Position numbers and translations under genes: made by a program. Positions 1-9,460 of a stretch of 10,858 nucleotides of DNA are shown piece after piece (positions within the stretch are counted from its first letter, which is position 1; each line of letters opens with the position of its first letter). The stretch comes from Leucogyrophana mollusca (taxonomy: Eukaryota > Basidiomycota > Agaricomycetes > Boletales), in assembly GCA_021014945.1 (NCBI GenBank), contig MU266859.1:1-10858 (forward strand), written 5' to 3'. The notes beneath the pieces were generated by a model that worked only from the letters and a program-made list of their open reading frames with translations, was not told the origin of the DNA and made no database searches.

Positions 1-228
1 ACGGAATTTCGCATATACGGTTTGTTGGTCACTCTGGTGATCAACGTTGCTCTTTATCGCTCTCAAACCTGTTTTGTCATCTCTGATAAAACAGCGCTCC
101 TCTATATCTCCCCCTTTGGAATCCTTGGCCTTAGTTCAGTGTAGCCATCCCAACGAACAACCAGGCTACCCAACCAATCTCTATTGTGTGTTCCGTTGGA
201 GTCTGGGGTGTTGGTTTTGTGTTGTTTT
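1..228. other. Left-edge stretch, no convincing gene
   Basis: Short open frames occur on the plus strand here, but none has recognisable content. On the minus strand this is the 3' flank of the DUF6532-like gene. One alternative splice of that gene (candidate intron 203-267, donor GTACGT, acceptor CCCCAG) would carry its coding region on to a TAA at 131-133, adding 24 residues that do not look like the expected domain. No RNA gene or repeat was seen. Confidence 0.4.
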
Positions 229-3109
229 CTAGCACAGATCCACATCAAGATCGACAGCGTGACGTACTTCTTCATCGGGTTCTCCGAGCAAATACTTGCC
301 TTTCTTGAGATAACGCTTCGCAGCCTTCTTCACAAATGCTTTGTGCTCATCGGCAGAAGGAAGGGGACGATTGGGGAAGAGTGGATAGTTGGCTACGACA
401 ATAGGCCCGATGAATTTTTTCAATTCGCTGCGGAAAGTAAAGAGGTCGTCGTAGACCTGTGCCAAGCCATCAGCAGCAAGCACGCCGAATACACAGGTGC
501 GTACCAGTCGGGCCATATGTAACTTGTGCTCCGGCCAAATATCTTGAACGTGTGTTAGTCGTCGAACTACTCTGATGTACATGAATCTTACTTCTTTCGA
601 GAGATCTCTTCTCTTGCTTGTACATCGCTAACATGGTGGTCAAGGTCTCCATCGCAATGCCTTCCGCAGCCTCGGGAAGTGTCGGGAAAGGATCAATAGT
701 AGACGCATGAAGACGCATCTCAACTTTACACTTTTCAAGGAAGTCCTTCCAGAGCGGTGGGTAATATCCTATCTTCGTCGGATCAGGGATGATCTTGTTC
801 TTCGGATTCACAGAGAATTTTCCGCGCTTGCGCGTGGGCTCTACCTCCAAGCTCGATGAATTGTGTGCTGTGGAGATGCTCTGGCGACGATGGGGAAGCG
901 GTTGTCGCCCTTTCGGGGCCTTCCTTGCGCGTTTATTTTTCGGCTGAGGCACCACAAGAGGGACGGAGCCGGACCCCTGCACATCCTTCAGGTATCCTGC
1001 GGGCGGAGGTTGAGGACGCCTGTTTTTCACATGGTGGTGTGCAAGCACATCGTAACCTTCGTCTTCTGAGTACTCGTCGAACTGTATAATATGGTCAGGG
1101 TGTTACTTTGAAGAGCTTATGTGTCGTACCTTGATTCCGAGTCCAGAGATGTCAAGAATCCATATATTATGGTTAGCATGCAGCTCATGAGTTGACGAAA
1201 AGTAGATACCTGGCTCACATGGTCCAGCGGGTTTTCTTCCAGATCTTTCGAAGCGAGTGTGGTCAACATAGGAATGCAGTACGAATGGAATATAGACTAC
1301 CTTCCATATGCTTGTCGATGACATCATCCTCATATCCGCCTTGAACGTGGTAAGTAACGAGAAGTAGAAAGACAAGAGAACATTACCATTCATTGGCTCG
1401 TCGTGTTGAAACTCATTATCATATCCCCCATCGTCATTCACTTGCTCATTGTCGGTATCAGCATCGTCAATTACGCTGCCTTTCACCCCGGGGTCTGACT
1501 CCTGCTCATAGTCAGCGGGATCGCCGTCAGGACCATCCTCTTCTCAAGAACTGGACGACTCGGAGTGACTCGAGTCATCACTGATACTGTCGGTAGCAGA
1601 TACCTTCTTGTGAGGTTGGGATCCCCGTTGCGGTTCGGGGATGCGATCATCTTGATCCAACTTCAGACGGGGCTGAGAACCCCATCGCGGCTCATCTTCA
1701 AGCAGCTGGTCCGAACGGTCTAAACGGAAACTGCCATCGTCTTGACGAGATATCTGGCGGGGCTGTGATCCCCGACGTGCTTCCTCTTCCACAGAGGCGC
1801 GTTCCAAATGAGGTTCCATGTGGGAGTGAATTGACCGAGAATTGTGAACGTTAAGGAGGGGATGCGCTGGGGCGGGGGATACGCATGAGGGATCAGGCTG
1901 GGAGTTGCTAGGAGAGCGCTCACGAGGGTGGTCACCATCGTCTTGACGAGACGTCTGACGGGGCTGAGATCCCCAACGTGGTTCCTCTTCCGCAGGGGCG
2001 CGTTTTAAACGAGGTTCCACGTGGGAGTGAACCGAGTGAGAATTGCGAACATTATGGAGGGGATGTGCTGGGGTGGGGGATACGCGTGGGGGATCAGACT
2101 GGGAGTTTCGGGGAAAGTGCTTGCGAGGGTGACCACCGTCGTCTTGACGAGACGTCTGACGGGGCTGAGATCCCCAACGTGGTTCCTCTTCCGCAGGAGC
2201 GCGTTTTAAACGGGGTTCCATGTGGGAGCGAATCGAGTGAGAATTGCGAACGTTATGGAGGGGATGTGCTGGGGCGGGGGATACGCGTGGGGGATCCGGC
2301 TGGGAGTTGCGGGGAGAATGCTTGCGAGGGTGGCCACCGTCATCTTGACGAGATGTCTGACGGGGCTGGGACCCCCAACGTGACTCCATGTGGGATTGAA
2401 CCGACTGCGAGTTGCGAGCATTACGTAGGGGGTGTGCTGGCGCAGGGGACGCACGAGAGGGATCAGACTGGGAGTGGCCGAAGGAGTGCTCCACCCGCTC
2501 TAAATGACCTTCGTCTTGATGATATAACTGACGAGGTTGGGCGTGAGGGTGACCGGGCTGAGAACTGCGGGGTTTTTGAACATCTGCGGGCGCAGCGTGA
2601 TCATTGGGACGAGGGCGATCAGGCTGAGAGCGAGTGGGAGGGCGTGCGTGTAAACCAAACCTTGATCCAGCTGTTGCAAGGTGGAGAGATGGTTGCGAGG
2701 CGAGCACGTCCTTCAGAGAGGTCGCTGGCTCCTTCTGGGTATGAACAGAAGCCGCAGGAGGGGTATGCTCAGCGTCACGCCCATCATCGATCTTGAGAGA
2801 GAAATCAGTTTCAGCCAGCACGCGATAAGACCTAATAAGACAAGTACTTACTTTGTCTTTGGTCTTGCGTCCTTGCTTCTTTTTGACAGATGTGGGAGCC
2901 ATCGGGTTGATAGGCTCATTGTCGGGGAAACGGACGGCGGCGGTTTTTGCTTTGACACGCAACTTGCCGTTGTCATAGAGCGCGTTACTGATCTTCTCTA
3001 GCTGTTTGATAGCTCCTCCTTGGCCCTGTGTCGACCTGGAGCTACGACGAACTGGTGGTGGGTCTTCAGGCGCATTTTCCGGCGGATCGTCCTTCTTGCG
3101 ACAAGCCAT
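229..3109 (-). CDS. Disordered repeat protein with C-terminal DUF6532-like domain; internal in-frame TGA
   Basis: Proposed exons (minus strand): 3109-2852, 2791-1387, 1339-1301, 1244-1210, 1081-592, 542-229. Introns 2792-2851, 1340-1386, 1245-1300, 1082-1209 and 543-591 have GT/AG ends, and the exon phases add up to 847 codons including the internal and final stops. The start is ATG 3109 in a good context (ACAATGG). Residues 1-86 are basic and Pro/Ser-rich with RRSSRSTQGQGG and KQLEKISNAL, a pattern I know from Agaricomycete hypothetical proteins. Residues of about 172-430 are 67-residue tandem repeats (RWGSQPRQ, QDDG, SPAPAHPL), followed by a Ser/Asp/Glu-rich stretch. From about residue 680, YYPPLWKDF, FPTLPEAAEG, HMARLVRT, LFTFRSELKK and AAKRYLKKGKYL resemble the DUF6532 fungal domain; its function is unknown. 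A TGA at 1544-1546 is in frame at codon 502. Either this is a broken gene, or a 45-bp (1543-1587) or 66-bp (1538-1603) frame-keeping intron removes it. The protein ends soon after GEPDEE, whereas relatives I recall run on for roughly 100 residues. The exon model is fairly sure; intactness is not. Confidence 0.55.
1612..2580 (-). repeat. Coding tandem repeat, 201-bp period (67 aa)
   Basis: The landmark gggctg, which encodes part of the GSQP motif on the minus strand, recurs at 1760, 1961 and 2162, and again at 2363, exactly 201 bp apart each time. The units therefore keep the reading frame. The next unit (2363-2533) is 171 bp: it lacks 11 codons of the RLKRAPAEEEP segment and has one extra codon. 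Diverged remnants of the GSQPRQ and QDD motif lie on both sides (about 1612-1759 and 2534-2580). Two full units (1961-2161 and 2162-2362) differ at about 15 sites by hand count, mostly transitions, so the duplication looks fairly recent. The encoded repeats are Pro-, Arg-, His- and Ser-rich and probably unstructured. Confidence 0.9.
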
Positions 3110-3407
3110 TGTCTACAGGTAATGGTGAGTGACTTCACGGAGAAGACCTGACTCGCGTGTCCATTTTTGAGAGGTTCAGACAAACAAGGCTAAATATGGC
3201 GGTATGTCTATTCCTGGACCCGAGGTCTAAAACCGTTAATTCGTCGCAGCTTTTGTTTCCGGTCCGAGAACTCCTTACAGTATTACCTACCTACGCCATG
3301 TAGTACAGCTTTAGTGAAGGGTAGATAGTACAGAGACACAAAAATCAAAGTAGAAAATGATTATATGACTAAGTTAGCAAACGTCAAACACAATATCAAT
3401 GGCACGG
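3110..3407. other. Intergenic spacer between two minus-strand genes
   Basis: This spacer is the 3' flank of the kinase gene and the 5' flank of the repeat-protein gene. On the minus strand a TATA-like CATATTTAG lies roughly 80-90 bp upstream of ATG 3109, a plausible core promoter by position only. The part next to the kinase stop (about 3340-3400) is AT-rich, as expected for a 3' end, but no clear AATAAA signal was found. No coding potential was seen. Confidence 0.35.
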
Positions 3408-5982
3408 TTACGTTCGCTTCCTCTGATCCCACCTAGTGTTCAGTGTGCCCTCCGTGGACGCATGAGTGGGGTCAATGCGTTGAGCTCCGGCGCGCGTGAT
3501 TCTTGGAGCAACAGCAGGGAGAGGGGTTTTTATTGTTAATTTTTCCTCGACTAATGGCTGCAGGATGCGCTGGCGTTCTTCGTCGGCTATGCTTGGCAGC
3601 TGAGCAATGGCCTGCGTCAAGAGCGTGATGATGGTTCCGTGATTGAGTGGAATTTCGTCGGCGTATGATGAGCGGAGAGCAGAACGCCATTTGGACAGGA
3701 TGAGGTCGTTAAAGTTCATGAAATACGGGGTAATGTCGTTGTCGAACACTCGCTTTGTGCTTGCACAGACGAAGGCTTCCTTCGCATTGAGGCCGACTTC
3801 GTAGCTGCTGCACTTCAGTGCGTTTTCCGACCACTCGTAGCAATGGGTCTGTTCGAACGTTCTGTCGGTACGAAGTTGTCCACTCGGCCCGGAGTAGAAA
3901 GTGCATATCCACACGAGAACATAGAATAAAGATTCGAGGTCATCGGATGGTCGGTAGCAGATGGGTGTTCGCAAAGACGGGTCACATTGCTTGGCATTGT
4001 GACAAAGAATTCTGAGAATTGCGATCGAGAGGAACAGTAATGTACCCTGAAAATGGTCGTTAGCTGGGCTTAATATAGGACATATGTAGAGTTGACGAAC
4101 TGTTCCTTTAGGAGTGATACACCGCTGGAGGAGTCGGTCCAAAAAATCCGAGTAGTCGTAGTCGATCAGAAGTCCACGTCGACAACCGTCTTCACCTGTG
4201 TTGACGTACAATTCTTCGGGGTTGGCGTCGTAGAGGAGAATGTTGTTGCAGCTGATATCGCGATGAAGGACACCCATAGCGACTAGCTGCTCATGGGCTA
4301 TGTCACGATGTCAGTCCGGGAGTAAAGAGGTGATTAATGGGCCACTTACTTCGAACTATATCTCGAAAACAACTTAGCAATTCCCTTTGCGAGCGAAATG
4401 TGGTAATCGGAAGGCCCAGCGGCGTCATGAGTAGACGTCGGTGCACGCGAGTAATAAAGCTCTTCGGTAAAACCTTGCCTAAGCCATGACGAATTCTGCT
4501 TGTACAGTCAACCTCGCCGTTGAACGTGACGTTCCACGCGTCAACCAGTTTCGGGACGCCAGGGATGCCCTTCGCTTTTTCAAGGATCATACTCTCATGT
4601 TCAACGTCCTTTTTGTTAACCCAGCAGTCCTTTAGTACGTACGCCTTACCATCCGTCGATTTAACGTGGTAAACTACAGTCCCACGACCAATAAACGCAT
4701 CGCTCGACCATATTTTGCTGACAATGTTGTAAATAGCGGACGCGGTGGATCCAATGACGCGTCCGATGGGTCCCTTGGGCTTTGCGTTGGGCCCTATGTC
4801 ATCCTGTGCAAGTCCAGCTAGGGTGGAGTTCGAGGCCCCCTGTGTGTCAGCTGGGAATGATATATGGATAGTGGGGTCAAAGCCGAGTCGGTATCGATCG
4901 GCGAATGCGAGCGAGGTGATAACACGAATGAGCTTGAAAGGCTCTCGGTGGATGTTGAAAGCACTTGAAAATATGGCGCCTGAGTGATCGTAACAGTGAA
5001 GGCGAAGGTCGTTGTCTGCAATTGACAGGCCGAGCGCGTAACGTCGCCAAGGCTGGGATGACAGAAGGAGATACGCCTTCGAGTCCAGCTGTTTCGCAAT
5101 ACGAGAACTCCGTGTGAACCGTGACTTTGTAACCTCCATGAAGACCTCTGGGCTCGTCCGCGTCGAATTAACCAGCTGACTGGCTGCGCTCACCAAAACA
5201 AGGTCAGGCTTTCGTCGATGCTGGTCGTGTTTTATAGGTTTATTGGCATAGTTCGCAGACCAGAAGCGTGTTGTATGCTCCGGATCCGCGCTCGTCAAGG
5301 TGGGACCTTCTAACTTTTTCTCCTGCACGAGCGCAGTTCTTCCGAAGACTCTCCCCGTGGCGTTCAAAAATCCGGAAAACCACGATTCCATTGGCTTTGC
5401 CCCCCCTGTCGCCTTCATTCTTCCCTCCACCTCCACTTCCTCGCCCCTATCCTCGCCCCCATCCTCGCTATCATCCCCGTCCCCGTCCTCGCTCTCGTCT
5501 TCGTCATCTTCGCCGTCTGATTCCCATTCATCTGGTTCCTCTCCATCCAACTCCCTCTCGTCCCCCCTGGTAACGATGTCCTCCCGCGCCCCCCCCAACC
5601 TTGTCCTATCGCCCGTCGACCCCTGGTGTGCTTCGAGTCGACTCGTGTCATGGAAATATTGCAGGTTCCAGCGAGCGTTCATGTACAACGTGGCATGGTC
5701 ACTGCTGCCTGGAATCACGCTGCCATCCAGGAGTTCCTTGTTGGCGTGGCACGGTGGGAAGAGACGCGACAGCAAGGATACGCTTGGCCTGAGTTTCCCA
5801 CTCCTGATCAGCGCACCCTCGTCGATGGTCGCACGGGCAACTTCTGCTCGGATGCGTCCATCCATTTCCCTCGCCGTAGCGGCTCCGTTCGTGTTGGGTA
5901 GCGGTTTCTGTGACGAGCTTTGTTTTTTAAAGATTGTGTCGTCAGTGGTGTGAGCAAGAGGCGGATCCTTTGGAAGTCGCAT
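3408..5982 (-). CDS. FunK1-type fungal protein kinase
   Basis: Exons are 5982-4350, 4297-4101 and 4046-3408, giving 822 codons plus stop. Intron 4298-4349 (GTAAGT...TAG) restores THEQLVAMGVLHRDIS across the junction. Intron 4047-4100 (GTTCGT...GCTAAC...TTTTCAG) is 54 bp, free of stops and frame-neutral; removing it brings GTGTLLFLSIAIL together, the usual FunK1 segment after the DFG-like motif. Kinase landmarks by residue: glycine loop FIGRGT near 430, YVLKD lysine near 451, helix-C glutamate in EHESMI near 463, HRD catalytic Asp near 558 followed by CNN, and metal-binding Asp in LIDYDYSD near 590. The C-lobe has SDDLESLFYVLVWIC, a FunK1 hallmark. The gene should encode a phosphotransferase; substrates of this family are not established. 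The N-terminal third carries a strongly acidic Asp/Glu-rich tract (plus strand about 5418-5570), then SRFTRSSRIAKQL and the middle region typical of the family. ATG 5982 is the first in-frame start seen, but a further upstream exon cannot be ruled out. No lesion was seen. Confidence 0.85.
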
Positions 5983-6071
5983 GATACGACGGTGACAGGT
6001 GGGTCGTTGCTGTGGACTGCTGTTGGCCTGTCGCTGACTTTCATTTGCGCTTCCATATCAGATTGGAACGA

Positions 6072-6123
6072 GCCGACTGCGTCGGCATGAACCTTGCTTG
6101 AGCCACATAGATCAGCTCAAGCA
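6072..6123. repeat. Two neighbouring hairpin-forming inverted repeats
   Basis: GCCGAC (6072-6077) and GTCGGC (6081-6086) pair with a 3-nt loop. Next to them, TGCTTGAGC (6095-6103) and GCTCAAGCA (6115-6123) pair over 9 bp with an 11-nt loop. They lie between the transposase stop (6178) and the kinase start (5982), so they could be part of the left end of the mobile element, 3'-end processing structure, or kinase promoter sites. The sequence does not decide among these. Confidence 0.5.
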
Positions 6124-6177
6124 CATGTCAAGTAACAGTCAAGATGTTCAGAGTAGATACATAGAGTATATACATAT

Positions 6178-9100
6178 TTAGTACGAGTTCGATAGCGCAT
6201 AATAAAGTTCTTTGCTGAAATATCTGTTCAAGTAAAATGTAGATGAATATTTCATAACGTTTGTGGACTTCAAACGACTGTCCGCCACACGCCCGAATCG
6301 AGGAATAACGTGGACGTGAGACCGCAGCTGCTTGAGTGGGATGATGTCGCCCATTGGTAGCCCATTGCTCCGTAAAGCACGCTTCAGCACGTGCATTTGG
6401 GTCGCATGGTCGACCTGACTTCCATCTGGCTGGGGGACAACATCGAACCTCTCCACGTAGGCCAGCGCGTCATCTTCCCAAGAGTGTCGATGTTCCCGGC
6501 GCAAAGATAGAGGATGAAAGATGACGCGTAGCTGCACAACAGTATGACCTACGGACAGACCATTCACGTTAGAAGTGCAAGAGAAGTGAAGTGGATTGTA
6601 GTGTACCGTTCAAACCGCTCTTAGGCCACTCGTAATTGGCATCTGTGTGGACAAGTACTGTGTCAAAACGGCCATGCTCCTGTTCACTATTTGGTGGAGA
6701 AGCATTGACAGTTTGAGCGGGGAGGACCAGATGGCGGTCATAGTATGACATTTCTTGTAGCCGAACCTTGAACCAAACTTGCACATAGTCGAATGGCAAG
6801 GCACAAGGCCCCAATGCTTGTCTCGGCCCACCAATACCGTGCAAGCCACCTTTCAGCCGCTGCTCTCGCTGAAGATAGTCCGCGAGGGCTCCACGAAAAT
6901 CGGGTAAGCAGAATTTGTCTGCGACATCATCGACCAGTATTCGCCGTATGTTTGGGTCGTGCGTAAGATTAATGGCTGTAGAGTAGGCAATGAATGATCG
7001 GGGAGGTGTCGGGGGAGACTTGTGCGTAGTCTGTAGCAGCCGGTTTGCTCGGATAAAATAATTAGTCACCGAGCGTGGGCCGCCATGGCTAACGTCTACG
7101 GAGACTTCTTGCTCCTCGTCGGCTTCGTCTTCGTCGTCGTTCACCCCGTCTTCATTGTCATCCACCCTGTCTGCAGGTGGGCCTTCGCGCGTGCAAAGTG
7201 TCTCCTTGAGGGATGTAGCTAGGTCGAAACGTCGGCGTTTTTCCTCACGATCGAGATAGCGGACAATCTGGGGATCGTAGTTGTTGTTATTAGAAGCTCG
7301 GGCAGGATCCTTGATCTCCGTGATATGGGCGTGCTCAGTGATATCAGCTGACCACTGCACGATCGAACCGACCTGGCGAATACTGGGTACTACACTCTGC
7401 AAGAGCTCCAGTTTCGGGATGTAGAAGTTATCGATGGTTTTGTTCTTGGCTCCCCTCCGAGCACCTGCGTCGATGATGGACTGCTTGTGGTCGTGGAATT
7501 CCTGCAATGCGGCGAGGATCCTTTGGCAGTCATTCTCGCTGATAGAGGGCGCTTGCGCGAGGTATCGAAAGTCCATCATCGCGCGAACAGCAATGATCAA
7601 TTTTTGTGGGGCTCCACCAGCGATTACTCCGATGATGTACCGCTGAATATCACGATGCGTTCTTCCGGTAACTTGCTTTAACTTGGAAATGCCGTCTTTA
7701 AAGTGACGGTAACCGGTGACAGGTTGCAGCACAGAGAATCGAAAGTCAATTTCTGCGTGGCCCACGGCAATGATACACCACTTAGCGTCGTGGTCCCAAA
7801 ATTCCCTGTGCCAATGGTGGAGGGGTTCCGGTGTAAAGAAGATAGTTGGTTCAGCGAGAGGCCAGTCCGCCCAGAACGGTTCGGAAACACCATTAAGGCG
7901 ATAGGGTTTGCACTCGAGAAAATACGCTTCAATGTCTAGCGGGTCAGCTTTGATGCTGGCGATCTGATCAATAGTGGTTTGAGCAGCGCAGGGTTCGTGG
8001 CGAAATGGATCACCGAACTGTTTATAGGACGCCATGGTGAAAGGTGAAGTTTTGCCCCGCACGCACGACAGCATGCAGGCCTCCGGCGTGTCGACGATGT
8101 ATGCAGCGAGCGGTGTAAAACAGTACCGACTATTACTAACAGGGTCTGACATCATGATTCCGATTGCCGCAGCGATCTTCAAGGGCTTTAATACGATATT
8201 GAGGCACTGGTGGACCAGGCGATCTTGGAGAACCCCGCGCATACGCTTCGTGGGATGGAGGAATTTCGCGACTGGGAGTAACGCCGTCAATAGGAAGGCT
8301 TTTGATGAGAGTTTGGTGCGGGTGCTCATATGAATATTCGCCAGACTAATGAGTAAGGGATGAGCGACTCTGTCGCCAGTCATGGTCGAAATAGTGGTCT
8401 TGTCCGATGACAGAACGGTCCCGACAACCGTAGCGCCGTGGGGGATGGAAGACTACAAGATATCAATGAACACCAAGTCGAATAGAGTTGTCATTGCGTG
8501 GGACTTACTTGGAAATTCCACGCTGCGTCACCAGTCATCCACTCATCGTAAACGCGCACAAGGCGTGCAGACATTTCGTAAACTCGGCGAGGAGAAAAAT
8601 CCATCTTGTCGTGAAAAGTCGGGTTGCTAAACAAGGCTTCGAGGCATTCGACTGGGTCGCGATAGAACAAGCGAACAGGTGATTTTGTCAGATGCGACGT
8701 CGTTACTGGTCGGCAACTCCATCTGGGACCACTTGGTAACATTTCACAGCGGGCCCGTAGCTCTTTGGCCGTCCGAAAGGATAGCGGCACCTTTCGCATC
8801 TACAAGACGCTTAACCATACGTTCAGTGACAAGACGAAGCAAGACTCACCAGCTCCAAGTCCAAAAGCTCGTCTATACCGGCCATGCTCATACCTGAGCG
8901 TAGGAGGAAAGAGGAGAATTTCCACTCTTGCTTGGTGGCGAAAGGGTAGTACAAGTTATCCTTTCTCTCCTCGGTGTACTCGTCCTGATCGAAGACGTCC
9001 AGAAAACTCTGCCCAAGGCCCACGACTTCAGCTGCTCCATCAAAATACTCGGTCCTGCGCACATCTATCTCGTCAGCATACACCTCCCCCGCACCAGGAA

Positions 9101-9314
9101 ATTCCTCAATGTCGCCATCTACCTCCATTTCGTAGTCACGGTCGAAAGTGTCGTATTCGGGAGGTGCCTCTGGAGGAGCGGGAATGTCCAAGGCATCCGA
9201 GAGCCGAGCCAAGTCGTTCGTCCATCCAAGGCAGGAATGTCGGGGTTGCGATAGATGGCAAGTAACAGACTGTTCGCTCTTGAAGCGTTTGGAACAACCT
9301 GGACAACGCACCAT
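6178..9314 (-). CDS. Plavaka-type DNA transposase
   Basis: Exons are 9314-8850, 8799-8509, 8452-6607 and 6548-6178. Introns 8800-8849 (GTGAGT...GTAG), 8453-8508 (GTAAGT...GTAG) and 6549-6606 (GTACAC...GTAG) are 50, 56 and 58 bp, and all joins keep frame, giving 990 residues. A C2H2 zinc finger opens the protein: C4-x2-C7-x12-H20-x5-H26 within CPGCSKRF...CHLSQPRH, likely DNA binding. Conserved blocks of fungal Plavaka transposases follow: YYPFATKQEW (about 129-138), LSFRTAKELR and the FYRDPVECLEAL block in exon 2, EWMTGDAAW at the exon 2 end, GTVLSSDKT (about 263-271), MTGDRVAHPLL (276 on), TPLAAYIVDTPEA, TPEPLHHWHREFWDHD (about 459-474), QPVTGYRHF, LKQVTGRTHRDIQRY, YLAQAP and QWSADITEHAH. An acidic tract (DDNEDGVNDDEDEADEE) precedes the C-terminal part, and exon 4 completes GHTVVQLRVIF. 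Plavaka elements are cut-and-paste elements related to CACTA; the protein should have an RNase H-like nuclease core, but I did not assign its catalytic triad. No frameshift or stop was seen, so it may be active. Confidence 0.9.
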
Positions 9315-9328
9315 CAGTGATCCATCAT
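9314..9328 (-). other. Short upstream ORF overlapping the transposase start
   Basis: On the minus strand, ATGATGGATCACTGATGG holds a four-codon upstream ORF whose TGA (9316-9314) overlaps the transposase ATG (9314-9312) as TGATG. If included in the mRNA, it could lower translation of the transposase or require reinitiation. The transcription start is unknown, so it may simply be upstream sequence. Confidence 0.35.
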
Positions 9329-9460
9329 CAGTACTTAAAACCGCCGAGCTGAGTTGGGGTTACTTTACACCGAGTTTTGTGACAAGTGTCACAGCGTTTC
9401 CAAGGACGTCAACTCAGCGATTTGATCTGATGACAGAATATCGCACCCACCCGACCAACC
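9315..9460. promoter_or_regulatory. Shared divergent promoter with nested inverted repeats
   Basis: This 146-bp gap separates the starts of the minus-strand transposase and the plus-strand coiled-coil gene, so it must hold at least part of both promoters. GCTGAGTTG (9348-9356) is matched by CAACTCAGC (9410-9418). Inside lies the near-perfect palindrome TGTGACA-AG-TGTCACA (9378-9393). Dyad sites like this suit a dimeric DNA-binding protein, possibly a product of the element acting on its own promoter; that is inference. Confidence 0.5.

Noticed and set aside
229..582. Separate small gene at the left end
   Set aside because: A 49-bp intron (543-591, GTAAGA...GACTAAC...TTCAAG) joins it in phase to the upstream exon, and the two parts together resemble one domain.
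1978..2796. A 272-codon open frame on the plus strand across the repeat region
   Set aside because: It is antisense to the 201-bp repeats; because the period is divisible by three, an open antisense frame is repeated with each unit. It has no domain, and the minus frame carries the coherent introns and composition.
5300..5953. A 217-codon plus-strand frame rich in Ser and Pro
   Set aside because: It is the antisense of the acidic tract of the kinase gene; GAC/GAG-rich codons read backwards give Ser/Pro runs. No other support.
5808..6056. An 82-codon minus-strand frame starting upstream of the kinase, as a possible first exon
   Set aside because: It is out of frame with the kinase and I saw no donor and acceptor pair that would join the two convincingly.
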